From the NCBI RefSeq assembly GCF_007830445.1, contig NZ_VLKR01000039.1, positions 1 to 53,198 of the forward strand: 53,198 nucleotides of DNA, read 5' to 3'. Positions 45,217-53,022 of the stretch are shown here, piece after piece (positions within the stretch are counted from its first letter, which is position 1; each line of letters begins with the position of its first letter). The position numbers and the translations under genes are program-made. Below the pieces are notes generated by a model. That model searched no databases. It was not told the DNA's origin and saw only the letters and a program-made list of their open reading frames with translations. Source of the stretch: Sphingobacterium siyangense. Its GTDB lineage: Bacteria > Bacteroidota > Bacteroidia > Sphingobacteriales > Sphingobacteriaceae.

Positions 45217-45708
45217 ATGAAAAAGAGAAAAAACTTATTTGAACGGTTCTCAAACTGGGCGACACACGCAACTGGTAGTTCAGCAGCATTTATTATTGCA
45301 ACCTCTACAGTTATCATTTGGGCAGTGAGTGGTCCCATATTTAACTACGCTGAAACCTGGCAACTGGTCATCAATACAGGTACGACCATTGTTACTTTTC
45401 TAATGGTATTTCTTATTCAAAAATCGCAGAATAAGGATTCAAAGGCAATCCACCTCAAGCTCAATGAATTGATTGCCTCTCACGAGGGCACTAGCAATAG
45501 AATGGTTAATTTGGAAGATCTCAGTGAAGAAGAACTTGATCAGCTTGCAAAATTTTATGCCCACGTCGCTAAATTGGCGCTTCAGGAAGGTGACCTTACC
45601 TGCACACATTCAATTGATGCCGCAAAGGAAAATCACGCTTTTAAAATGAAGGCTCGAAAAGAAAGACACGCCGCCACAAACGGTAACAGAACAGACAAGA
45701 CGGATTAG
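45217..45708 (+). CDS. Low-affinity iron permease family protein
   Basis: A 163-residue membrane protein with two helices (about 22-40 and 50-66). FERFSNWATHATGSSAAFIIA and the helix-2 segment TWQLVINTGTTIVTFLMVFLIQ followed by SQNKDSKAIHLKLNELI are the signature of the low-affinity iron permease family. Bacterial members are often found in stress-gene islands and an iron transport role is not well proven. The C-terminal tail is charged. It opens the stress-type gene group that extends to the right end. Confidence 0.9.
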   Translation: MKKRKNLFERFSNWATHATGSSAAFIIATSTVIIWAVSGPIFNYAETWQLVINTGTTIVTFLMVFLIQKSQNKDSKAIHLKLNELIASHEGTSNRMVNLEDLSEEELDQLAKFYAHVAKLALQEGDLTCTHSIDAAKENHAFKMKARKERHAATNGNRTDKTD

Positions 45709-45737
45709 CATTTCAAATTATTAATGATAAAAAAATA

Positions 45738-45756
45738 AATCCCCGTAATGGGGATT
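45738..45756 (+). terminator. Short terminator hairpin
   Basis: AATCCCC/GGGGATT with loop GTAAT, 29 bases after the iron permease stop, followed by ATTATAAATTG. The stem is short but GC-rich at its top. Confidence 0.5.
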
Positions 45757-45929
45757 ATTATAAATTGTAAAGCCGTGCTTCCCATATTAGAGTATTTCAT
45801 AGCTCATTTTTTGGAAAAGTCCCAGCAAAATTGGATTGAGCCTTTTATACTTTCTTTACATAGGTGCTTTTAGCAACACACTTACTGATCATTTTCTTCG
45901 GTTTTCACAATCGTGTTATAGACAGCTAC

Positions 45930-46520
45930 CTATTTAGCTTTCGAATTAAGATTTGTATCGGCCAGCGCACTTAGATCTTCGTCACATTTCTTTTCCTCAT
46001 CCAGTGTTTCAAGTAGCAATTTCAAAGCATCCTTATGTTCCAGCACTTTTGCAAAAGCCGCCAGTGTGCCATAAGTAGCAATTTCATAATGTTCCACCTT
46101 TTGAGCCGCAGCAATAATAGCGGCATCCCGAACAGACCCGACTTCTGTTTCTTTCATAAGGCTTTCTGCTTCTTCAACCAAGCCCGCCATCGCTTCGCAT
46201 TTTTCAGCTTTTGCTTTCACTCCTATAAACTCAAAACATTGTTCGAGGCGCCCCACATGCGTTTCTGTTTCCGCCAAATGTTTAGAAATAGCAGATTTCA
46301 ATTGTTTTGAACTTGCATTTTTTTCCATCTTAGGAAGTGCCTTTGTCAGCGCTTTCTCAGCCCAGTAAATATCTTTTAGACCATCTTCAAATAATTCCGC
46401 TAAATCTTTTGCTGCACCTGCCTCGGCACGTAGCTTTCTTCCTTCCGAAGCAGATGCTGAAGTTGATGTGCTACCTGATTTTGTGCTTGTTTTGCTTTTG
46501 TCTGCTGATGTTGTTGCCAT
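45930..46520 (-). CDS. Ferritin-like DUF892 (YciE/YciF) protein
   Basis: A 196-residue protein with a Ser/Thr/Lys-rich low-complexity start (about 1-25), then a four-helix ferritin-like DUF892 domain: LAELFEDGLKDIYWAEKALTK, SKHLAETETHVGRLEQCFE and AQKVEHYEIATYG carry the Glu/His residues that could bind a di-metal centre. YciE/YciF-type proteins are general-stress proteins, and the N-terminal tail resembles that of DNA-binding stress proteins. A GCTC-TTCG-GAGC hairpin lies in its leader. Confidence 0.92.
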   Translation of the reverse strand: MATTSADKSKTSTKSGSTSTSASASEGRKLRAEAGAAKDLAELFEDGLKDIYWAEKALTKALPKMEKNASSKQLKSAISKHLAETETHVGRLEQCFEFIGVKAKAEKCEAMAGLVEEAESLMKETEVGSVRDAAIIAAAQKVEHYEIATYGTLAAFAKVLEHKDALKLLLETLDEEKKCDEDLSALADTNLNSKAK

Positions 46521-46535
46521 AATAATAAGTTTTTT

Positions 46536-46547
46536 GCTCCGAAGAGC
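46536..46547 (-). promoter_or_regulatory. UUCG-tetraloop hairpin in the leader of the DUF892 gene
   Basis: On the minus strand the sequence reads GCTC-TTCG-GAGC, a C(UUCG)G tetraloop stem, followed by AAAAAAC and the ATG 15 bases downstream of the stem. It may influence mRNA stability or translation. Confidence 0.4.
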
Positions 46548-46781
46548 TGTTCGTCAAATAAACAGATCTCAAACTTTTTTCGTTCAGCAAATCACGCTGA
46601 TACTTTCAAATCAAGCATTTACCACATATCTCCAGTAAAAACACGTTTTTCCGATACAAGGCCCCAAAAGAAGAACCACGCTACAATTAACGTACAAATC
46701 ATGCTAAATTGCGTACTAACACAGTTAACGATCAAGCAACAGCGGTGGTTCATCAACAAATGATTATAAATTAAATGTAGC

Positions 46782-47033
46782 ATGAATAAAAATTGCACAA
46801 CTCAGGATGCCCATCGAGGTATGGCCATTCTCGGTTCAACGATCGTATCACAATCAGGTCCCGAAAATCTTCCGAACGATATTCCGGACGAGCATGAAGA
46901 AGATCTACCGGAAAACACACCGGATCAACAACTGGAAATTGATCAGGAAGATTCTAAAACGGATGAAGAAATAGACCTAGGCATTGCCGAGGAAGAACCG
47001 GAGATACCCAGCCAAAAAACAACTGTTTCATAG
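46782..47033 (+). CDS. Small acidic hypothetical protein
   Basis: An 83-residue protein I do not recognise. After an N-terminal part of about 25 residues (MAILGSTIVSQSG) the rest is strongly acidic, with DIPDEHEEDLPENTPDQQLE and a further Asp/Glu-rich stretch; it is likely disordered. There is no signal peptide or membrane helix. It stands alone among stress-type genes. Coding is supported by the start, clean length and lack of a competing frame, but not by a known family. Confidence 0.6.
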   Translation: MNKNCTTQDAHRGMAILGSTIVSQSGPENLPNDIPDEHEEDLPENTPDQQLEIDQEDSKTDEEIDLGIAEEEPEIPSQKTTVS

Positions 47034-47357
47034 CTGCCTGTTTTTAGTTTAGCTGAGTAATTTATTTTTGATGTTCCGAAATTGACATAAAAGCTTTAAT
47101 CATGGTATAATACGAATTTGTACGATGCATTTACGTAAACAACACCGTTTTCGATTTAAATACGTAAAATATAACAGTTCCAAACCCTAGCTTCTCGACC
47201 ACTGTTCACTATTTAAAACACACACATAAAGGAGTCTATGTTTATATCATCGGTATCGTCTTATCCATTTTAGCATCTTCTACTATCATTAGTTATGGAC
47301 AAACAAGGAAATGACAACCGAAATAGCATACATCGTTAACAATTAAACAATAGCATT
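47034..47357. other. 324-base leader region of the DUF4142 gene
   Basis: No complete gene is seen. TTTACGTAAA (47130-47139) is a palindrome and AATACGTAAA recurs 29 bases later, possibly two binding sites. Around 47238-47312 one frame reads like a signal peptide (YIIGIVLSILASSTIISYGQ) but has no usable start; an AAAGGAG lies before an ATG at 47238 in another frame that stops after 11 codons. This may be the remnant of a small exported protein. Confidence 0.35.
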
Positions 47358-47966
47358 ATGAAAACCTTTTTAAAAACTTTGGGAACGCTGCTAGTGATTT
47401 TTGCTTGCATTTTAACTGTTCAGGCGCAAGACAGCAAACCCGCTCAGCCACAGCCTGGAGACTTGGACTTTGCCAGCAAAGCCACGGCCAGCAACAATTT
47501 CGAACTGCAGACAGCAAGCATTGCTCTCTCAAAATCACAAAACCCTAATATAAAACAATATGCACAGATGATTACAGACGACCATACTGCTGCAGGAAAT
47601 GAACTGTCGACCATTGTAAAGAATAAAAATTGGCAGCTGAGTACGAGTGACGATCAAAATTATAAATCCATGATCGACCAACTCAATCATGCGGACACAG
47701 CAAGTTTTGACCGCATCTATACCGATCTGATGGTTAAGAGCCATCAGGATGCCATTTCACTTTTCAAAGATGCGAGCACAGGCACAGCAATTACAGATGC
47801 TGACCTTAAGAAATTCGCTACTGATAAAATTCCCGCATTTGAAAAACATCTTGATCAAATTAAAAATATGCAGCCTTCAGATCCTTCGATAAGTGATATG
47901 CACATTACACCAAATGCGCCATCGCCAGCTGTTAAGAACAAAGTGCTCAAACCGACATTAAAATAA
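47358..47966 (+). CDS. Exported DUF4142 ferritin-like protein
   Basis: A 202-residue protein with a Sec signal peptide (cleavage likely after VQAQ, residue 24). The DUF4142 domain (about 35-175) has the His/Glu helix pattern of ferritin-like proteins: FASKATASNNFELQTASIAL, IKQYAQMITDDHTAAGNEL and KSHQDAISLFKDA. The C-terminus is Pro/Lys-rich. Such periplasmic proteins occur in stress-gene islands of many bacteria; biochemical function is not known. A terminator follows. Confidence 0.92.
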   Translation: MKTFLKTLGTLLVIFACILTVQAQDSKPAQPQPGDLDFASKATASNNFELQTASIALSKSQNPNIKQYAQMITDDHTAAGNELSTIVKNKNWQLSTSDDQNYKSMIDQLNHADTASFDRIYTDLMVKSHQDAISLFKDASTGTAITDADLKKFATDKIPAFEKHLDQIKNMQPSDPSISDMHITPNAPSPAVKNKVLKPTLK

Positions 47967-47994
47967 TAAGCATATTTATTTCATTTATTCACTC

Positions 47995-48027
47995 CGAAGG
48001 ACAAAGCCATAAAGGCGATGTCCTTCG
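47995..48027 (+). terminator. Rho-independent terminator
   Basis: CGAAGGACA and TGTCCTTCG form a 9-bp stem with a 15-base loop, followed by TTATTCTT, between the DUF4142 gene and the next gene. Confidence 0.7.
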
Positions 48028-48043
48028 TTATTCTTATCATACC

Positions 48044-48544
48044 ATGGAACAGACATTCGACTACATACATGAACTTCTTAATAGACAAATGGCGCTACGT
48101 GCTAAAATTGAAGAAAGCCCTATTGCGGGCGAAATTAAAATGAGCTATGGGCAGCATTTTTATCAGGAAGAAGTGCGGTCTATGGGGCTTGCAATGATCC
48201 GCGATGGTTGGGACATGGAGGGCGAACAATTGATCCTCGATTTCACACATGAACACTATCCGACGCGAGCGAAGGATGAACTTATCTGGATAAACAAAAT
48301 GATGCATTACCTGGAGGCTATTACCGATACCTTTATTGACAATCTACATGCCGAGGGCTACCGCTGGTTACAAGGGAATGTCGATATGCCCAATGAACAC
48401 GCGATATTCTATCCCGTTCACGACATAGATGCATTTGGAAAATTGTCCCAAGAACTAGGGTTGAATACTCTTATAGATCTGAAAATACCAAACCCATTGG
48501 AGCAGTTACCAGGTTGGATCTATTATCGCTCTGTAAGTAAATAA
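48044..48544 (+). CDS. Hypothetical protein (166 aa)
   Basis: A 166-residue soluble protein that I do not recognise. It has an amphipathic, mostly helical N-terminal two thirds (DYIHELLNRQMALRAKIEES, WINKMMHYLEAITDTFIDNL) with many Glu, His and Tyr residues, and a short aromatic C-terminus. No signal peptide, membrane helix or cysteine is present. The ATG lies 16 bases after the preceding terminator stem. Amino-acid composition is clearly protein-like. No function is proposed. Confidence 0.75.
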   Translation: MEQTFDYIHELLNRQMALRAKIEESPIAGEIKMSYGQHFYQEEVRSMGLAMIRDGWDMEGEQLILDFTHEHYPTRAKDELIWINKMMHYLEAITDTFIDNLHAEGYRWLQGNVDMPNEHAIFYPVHDIDAFGKLSQELGLNTLIDLKIPNPLEQLPGWIYYRSVSK

Positions 48545-48577
48545 TTTTGCACCATCGTTCGCAAAGATACAACTGGG

Positions 48578-48805
48578 TCAATCCGTATTTTTACCGCGAT
48601 CCAGATTGTCCAATGGCACCCCTTCTTTTGCGCTCCCGTCATTTTTTGTCGTATCTTTTCCGCGGCTTCGGTGAATATTGTCTAACGGTAGACCATTTTG
48701 GTTGACTGCGGTGTCTATCAAAGTTTCCTCGCTATTATTAGCCCTATTATCGCAAGACATTGCTATTGTCGCAAATGCGATGACCAAATAAAAATATTTT
48801 ATCAT
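48578..48805 (-). CDS. Small lipoprotein with an internal repeat
   Basis: A 75-residue lipoprotein; the signal sequence ends in the lipobox AMSC (Cys18). The mature part is hydrophilic and contains the motif G-[LV]-P-L-D-N-[IL]-x-R twice (GLPLDNIHR, GVPLDNLDR) about 26 residues apart. I know no function. It is alone on the minus strand between two terminators or gaps, and resembles the other small lipoprotein at 52709 in size. Confidence 0.72.
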   Translation of the reverse strand: MIKYFYLVIAFATIAMSCDNRANNSEETLIDTAVNQNGLPLDNIHRSRGKDTTKNDGSAKEGVPLDNLDRGKNTD

Positions 48806-48937
48806 AATCTTATCTTTTATTTATGTTTTTTACCCCTTCCCAGGTTAGCTATGTGAAGTGTCAATAGGCTTTGATTCAAGTGATCCCTTTCGACGTCACA
48901 ATATGTTTTTACACAGGAAGAGTTATCTGTTAAATAT

Positions 48938-49468
48938 TTATTTTCTTTCCTTGAGTGTAAAGCTTATTCGGCCATTCGGCTCCATCAAAGCCATATCTAC
49001 TTCATCAAGGTGCTTACTGTTTGTTTCTAGCCGCAAGCTCGTCAGTAGATCTGTGCGACTTACACCCAGTCGATCCATCTGATCCCATTGGATTTTACCG
49101 TTCTTGTATAAAACAGCCGGCTTACCTTTTACCATATTACCCAAATAGGGAAGCCGGGCCGATACCTGGGCCAGGATTTTATTGACAATAATCATGACAA
49201 AGCCAGCGAACACCGTTGACAGGAACGGCGAGGCGCCAACTATCCCTCTAGCCAACACTGCACCTAGCATAATAATGATTACGAAATCCACACCCGACTT
49301 TCGGCCGAGAATTCGAATTCCTCCTAGTCGAACCAGAAAAAGCGCTATAATAAACATAATAAACGCGCGCGATCCCATCTGTAACATCGTGAGATCCTCA
49401 CCAGAGCCAAAAAAACTGTCCATATCTATGCTGTTTAGATCGTTGTGATATGTCCATCCATACTTCAT
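48938..49468 (-). CDS. DUF421 (YetF-like) membrane protein
   Basis: A 176-residue protein with three membrane helices (about 32-100, SRAFIMFIIALFLVRLGGIR, VIIIMLGAVLARGIVG, STVFAGFVMIIVNKIL) and a cytoplasmic C-terminal domain with GKPAVLYKNGKI and DLLTSLRLE, the DUF421/YetF pattern. Members of this family in spore formers are stress- or germination-related; function elsewhere is unknown. ATG at residue 15 is an alternative start. Confidence 0.9.
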   Translation of the reverse strand: MKYGWTYHNDLNSIDMDSFFGSGEDLTMLQMGSRAFIMFIIALFLVRLGGIRILGRKSGVDFVIIIMLGAVLARGIVGASPFLSTVFAGFVMIIVNKILAQVSARLPYLGNMVKGKPAVLYKNGKIQWDQMDRLGVSRTDLLTSLRLETNSKHLDEVDMALMEPNGRISFTLKERK

Positions 49469-49485
49469 CAGGCAATGAGCCCTCT

Positions 49486-49513
49486 ATTTTATTTCAGACC
49501 ATTTTATTTCAGA
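49486..49513. repeat. Short tandem duplication
   Basis: ATTTTATTTCAGA occurs at 49486-49498 and 49501-49513 in the gap between DUF421 and the nucleotidyltransferase gene. It may be a recent slippage product or a pair of binding sites. Confidence 0.5.
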
Positions 49514-49651
49514 ACATCGATAAGAGCCCTCCGAGTTCCAAAAATTTTTAAATAGAGTACTTTTACTATTAATCTGGTGGATAATACGTTTTCATTGACT
49601 ATCAACAAACTACTGCATTTATTTGACTGTCTTTAATAAAAAGTAGACAAT

Positions 49652-50395
49652 ATGATTCATTTAGATAATCCACCTGAGGATTGCTTGGCTTTCTTTCAGG
49701 ATACATTGAGACTGCTACAAGAGAACGGATGTCAATTTATGGTAGGTGGCGGTTTGGCTATGTTTCACTACACAGGGATCATACGGCCTACGAAAGACAT
49801 GGATATTTTTTGCAAAAGCAGCGAATACCCAAAAATTCTCAAGCATTTTGCCGCCAGTGGTTATAAAACGGAATTGACGGATGTAAGATGGCTGGCCAAG
49901 ATTTATAAAGCCCCCTATTTTATTGACATTATTTTTGATAGTGTTAACCACAATTGTACTGTGGAACAAGATTGGTTTGACAGGGGGCCTGAGGGAGTGC
50001 TGTTTGATACAACCGTACGTTACATACCCGCAGAAGAACTCGTTTGGTGTAAACTGTATGTACAAAACAGAGAGCGGCACGACAGTGCCGATATAAACCA
50101 TATTTGGCTAAAATATGGGAAGAAACTAGATTGGGATCACTTATTGGCGCGGATGGATCAACATTGGCACCTCTTGTTGGCTCAAATGCTCGTCTTTCAG
50201 TTTACCTATCCGCATGACTATCGCGATATTCTTCCAAAGGACTTATTTGATCAGCTTATTAAGCGGGCAGCAGATCAGTATGAACTACCTCCTTGCTTAG
50301 AGAAAGTTTGCCTGGGACCGCTCATCGACCAGACGCAATATGAGATCGATATTAAAGATTGGGCGTATAAATCATATACAATAAAAACTGTTTGA
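49652..50395 (+). CDS. Nucleotidyltransferase-fold protein
   Basis: A 247-residue protein of the polymerase-beta-like nucleotidyltransferase superfamily. FMVGGGLAMFHYTG followed by RPTKDMDIF gives the G-G and D-x-D elements of the active site (about residues 32-53), and FIDIIFD near residue 90 supplies the third acidic residue. It resembles kanamycin-nucleotidyltransferase or AbiEii-like minimal domains with a helical C-terminal part. Substrate unknown. One base separates its stop from the next gene's ATG, so the two are translationally coupled. Confidence 0.85.
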   Translation: MIHLDNPPEDCLAFFQDTLRLLQENGCQFMVGGGLAMFHYTGIIRPTKDMDIFCKSSEYPKILKHFAASGYKTELTDVRWLAKIYKAPYFIDIIFDSVNHNCTVEQDWFDRGPEGVLFDTTVRYIPAEELVWCKLYVQNRERHDSADINHIWLKYGKKLDWDHLLARMDQHWHLLLAQMLVFQFTYPHDYRDILPKDLFDQLIKRAADQYELPPCLEKVCLGPLIDQTQYEIDIKDWAYKSYTIKTV

Positions 50396-50396
50396 G

Positions 50397-51131
50397 ATGA
50401 ATAAAAAGACAACAATAGCCGCTTTGGGCGATATACATATGAATGCAAATCAGCATGGAAAATGGAAAACAAAATTTGAAGAGATTTCAGAAAAGGCAAA
50501 AGTCCTGCTATTATGTGGTGATTTGACTGACACTGGGGATGAAGAAGAGGCTGAATTACTCGTTGCCGAACTTCAATCCATCAAAGTTCCGGTCCTCGCC
50601 GTATTAGGAAATCACGATTATGAAAAAGGACGGCAGAAACAGATTCGACAGATTTTGACCGACAGTAAAATTACGGTTTTGGACGGCGAAGCAATCGTGA
50701 TCGAAAATATTGGTTTTGCCGGCGTAAAAGGATTTGGTGGTGGGTTTGACCGTTATATGTTGTCGATGTTCGGCGAAGATGCCATGAAAAGTTTTGTGCA
50801 GGAAGCTGTAAACGAATCATTGCTACTGGACCGTGCCTTGGCAAGGTTAGAGCAAGAGCATGCAGCTATAAAAAAAGTCGCTTTACTCCATTATGCACCT
50901 ATAGCGGAAACAGTATTGGGTGAACCCGAACAGATTTATCCTTTCTTAGGCTCAACACATTTAATGGAGCCGCTCCAGCGGCGTAAAGTTACTGCTGCCT
51001 TTCATGGGCATGCGCATGCGGGGAAATTCAAAGCCCTATCCCCCGCCGGAATACCGATTTATAATGTGGCAGTACCTGTACTGAAAGCTCATCATGGCGA
51101 CGATACATGCTTTGCACTTATCGATATCTAA
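50397..51131 (+). CDS. Calcineurin-type metallophosphoesterase
   Basis: A 244-residue metallophosphoesterase with all family motifs: GDIHMN, LCGDLTD, LGNHDYE, LLHYAP and FHGHAH provide the two-metal site. No signal peptide or membrane segment is present, so it acts in the cytoplasm. Relatives hydrolyse phosphodiesters or phosphomonoesters; the substrate is unknown. Coupled translation with the nucleotidyltransferase suggests a joint task, possibly attaching and removing a nucleotide group, but this is inference. Confidence 0.93.
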   Translation: MNKKTTIAALGDIHMNANQHGKWKTKFEEISEKAKVLLLCGDLTDTGDEEEAELLVAELQSIKVPVLAVLGNHDYEKGRQKQIRQILTDSKITVLDGEAIVIENIGFAGVKGFGGGFDRYMLSMFGEDAMKSFVQEAVNESLLLDRALARLEQEHAAIKKVALLHYAPIAETVLGEPEQIYPFLGSTHLMEPLQRRKVTAAFHGHAHAGKFKALSPAGIPIYNVAVPVLKAHHGDDTCFALIDI

Positions 51132-51198
51132 ATTCAAAATCAACTTTAACTTCTCATTATGGTAATTGTCAAAACCCATCTCGAAAGTAATTTATATC

Positions 51199-51235
51199 AA
51201 ACCTTCGTAGGTTTAGATCCGTTCTCTTTAAGAAC
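51199..51235 (+). promoter_or_regulatory. Two adjacent small hairpins before the PfpI gene
   Basis: AAACCT-TCGT-AGGTTT (51199-51214) is followed by GTTCT-CTTTA-AGAAC (51221-51235), 31 bases before the ATG at 51267. They may end the upstream transcript or shape the leader. Confidence 0.35.
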
Positions 51236-51266
51236 AAAAAACATATAATACAAACAAACTTTAGCT

Positions 51267-51821
51267 ATGGAAAATTTAAAAAATAAGCGGATTGCCATAT
51301 TGGTAGCAGATGGATTTGAAGAAATCGAATTGACCAGTCCCAAAGAAGCGCTGGAAAATGCAGGCTCCAAAACAGACATTATATCACCGGCTAAAGGAAA
51401 AGTTCGCGCAAAAAATGGTGATGAGTGGTCAAATGATTATCCTGTCGATGTCGCTCTTCAGGAGGCAGAAGAGGATAAGTACGATGGATTGCTGCTGCCC
51501 GGCGGAGTCATAAACCCCGATAAATTGAGAACCAATAAAACGGCTATTGCTTTGATCAATGCTTTTTGGGAACGTGATAAACCGATCGCGGCAATTTGCC
51601 ACGGTCCACAATTACTTATTAATGCGGATTTGGTACGTGATAGAAAAATAACGTCTGTCGAGGCCATTCAAATGGACCTGATTAATGCAGGCGCATTATG
51701 GGAAGACAGTAAAGTCGTCGTTGACGATAAACTTATTACGAGCCGCACGCCCGACGATTTACCCGCTTTTAATAAAGCCATTATCAAAGCATTTGCTATG
51801 GAAAAAAAGAACAAAGCGTAA
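51267..51821 (+). CDS. DJ-1/PfpI-family amidotransferase-like protein
   Basis: A 184-residue PfpI/YhbO-type protein. The nucleophile cysteine lies in AAICHGPQLLI (about residue 112), Glu in DGFEEIELTSP and the following LLPGGVINPD are further family positions. Members include general-stress proteins and deglycases/hydratases whose substrates are disputed. The length and lack of fused domains are typical. It fits the stress theme of its neighbours. Confidence 0.93.
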   Translation: MENLKNKRIAILVADGFEEIELTSPKEALENAGSKTDIISPAKGKVRAKNGDEWSNDYPVDVALQEAEEDKYDGLLLPGGVINPDKLRTNKTAIALINAFWERDKPIAAICHGPQLLINADLVRDRKITSVEAIQMDLINAGALWEDSKVVVDDKLITSRTPDDLPAFNKAIIKAFAMEKKNKA

Positions 51822-51908
51822 TAGTACCGTCTAATAACGTATTAAAACGACCAACCTTTTGTGTCTGTAACATGTTCAGCATATAAGTAACAAATAAAAC
51901 AGAACATT

Positions 51909-52160
51909 ATGAATACGACAAAAAGTTCAAGCCATACGACTGTTAAAGGACAATCGCAGGGCAACAGCAGCAACAAAGAAAAAAAATCAGCTCCAGCAAC
52001 TGCTAAAAGCGCTTCTGCGTCTAAGAGTTCACAAAAGGGAAGTTCCGAAAAAACCAAAGCTGAGCTCTTGGAAATGGCAAAGAAAATGGATATCACGGGT
52101 CGTCATGATATGACAAAAGATGAACTTATTAAAGCCATTGACAAACAGGGCAAAAAATAG
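51909..52160 (+). CDS. Small basic protein with Rho-N (SAP-like) domain
   Basis: An 83-residue protein with a Ser/Lys-rich, probably disordered N-terminal half and a C-terminal helix-extended-loop-helix: KTKAELLEMAKKMDITGRH then MTKDELIKAI. This is the Rho N-terminal/SAP-like fold that binds nucleic acids; the K/S tail would help DNA or RNA binding. Similar small proteins appear in stress loci. A strong bidirectional terminator follows. Confidence 0.82.
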   Translation: MNTTKSSSHTTVKGQSQGNSSNKEKKSAPATAKSASASKSSQKGSSEKTKAELLEMAKKMDITGRHDMTKDELIKAIDKQGKK

Positions 52161-52192
52161 AAACGTTTTTAACGTATAGGTTCGGCCACTAT

Positions 52193-52225
52193 AAAAAAGA
52201 CCCGCAGCAAATGCGGGTCTTTTTT
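52193..52225. terminator. Bidirectional terminator
   Basis: A 14-bp stem (AAAAAAGACCCGCA and complement) with loop GCAAA gives a T-run in both directions. It lies between the convergent Rho-N gene and the small hydrophilic gene. Confidence 0.92.
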
Positions 52226-52433
52226 ATTTCTTCCTTTCCTTGGGCCTATCAGCAGGGTCATTGGGCATGTCATTGAGCTGATCCACCTGCGGGTCTACAC
52301 CAGCCTCGGCATCTCCTTGATCCTTATCGTTTACATCCCGAAGTGACTCCCCGTTCACTCCTAGCTTGACCTTTTTCTTTTTTTCCATTTCGGTCCCGAC
52401 AACGCGGTTTTCATTTTTTGTAGCCATATTCAT
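52224..52433 (-). CDS. Small hydrophilic hypothetical protein
   Basis: A 69-residue highly charged protein without hydrophobic segments. It has a lysine cluster (EKKKKVKLG) and an Asp/Pro-rich C-terminal half (DKDQGDAEAGVDPQVDQLND, DPADRPKERKK), so it is likely disordered. I do not recognise a family. ATG at residue 1 or residue 3 may be used. It is flanked by a strong terminator, and its leader holds an inverted repeat GAAAACCAAAT (52472-52482)/ATTGGTTTTC (52509-52518). Confidence 0.65.
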   Translation of the reverse strand: MNMATKNENRVVGTEMEKKKKVKLGVNGESLRDVNDKDQGDAEAGVDPQVDQLNDMPNDPADRPKERKK

Positions 52434-52708
52434 CTATTTTTTGTTGTTTAATCAATGTATAAGCATATGGTGAAAACCAAATCGGACAAGGCCCACGGTG
52501 TTTTTTGTATTGGTTTTCTCGATCATAGGAACAGCACTCAATTGTAAAATGTTTTTTACAATTTAATTTATCTAAAAACTAAGAATATAAGATCGATTTT
52601 CTTTTTCTATCATAATAGCTAATTTGAAAATCCGAAACGATTTTGATGTGACCTTTGTTCTTCGGAAGAGAGTATGCAGTGGCATGCCATCATTAAACAA
52701 TAAATAAT

Positions 52709-52924
52709 ATGAAAAACCCAACAAAATTAATTTCCTTCGGTCTAATATGCTTAGCAGCCTATGGATGTAATGGCGTTAAAACTGATGATCAAAAATCAAA
52801 GGAACTGATGCGGGACTCCGTTCCCAACGATACCACGACGATACAATATCGCGATACCACATCTGCAGAATCCCGTGGAGAAATCCCGCCAACACCCCAG
52901 CCCGATACATCAACAAAAAAGTAA
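52709..52924 (+). CDS. Small lipoprotein
   Basis: A 71-residue lipoprotein with signal sequence and lipobox AAYGC (Cys20). The mature part is short, hydrophilic and Thr/Pro/Asp-rich (DSVPNDTTTIQYRDTTS, IPPTPQPDTSTKK), typical of small Bacteroidota surface lipoproteins without known function. It is the last complete gene before the right IS copy, with about 100 bases between. A weak GCTATT/AATAGC inverted repeat follows it. Confidence 0.75.
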   Translation: MKNPTKLISFGLICLAAYGCNGVKTDDQKSKELMRDSVPNDTTTIQYRDTTSAESRGEIPPTPQPDTSTKK

Positions 52925-53022
52925 AACAAATATAAATTGGCTATTGTTCTTGCGTGATAATAGCATAATTATGAAATCCTCCCGTCGTGAGATGGCTGGA
53001 GATTAGATTTATTGTAGAGAGC

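Noticed and set aside
47238..47312. Small exported protein after an AAAGGAG sequence
   Set aside because: The frame with the signal-like segment has no start codon, and the ATG frame stops after 11 codons.
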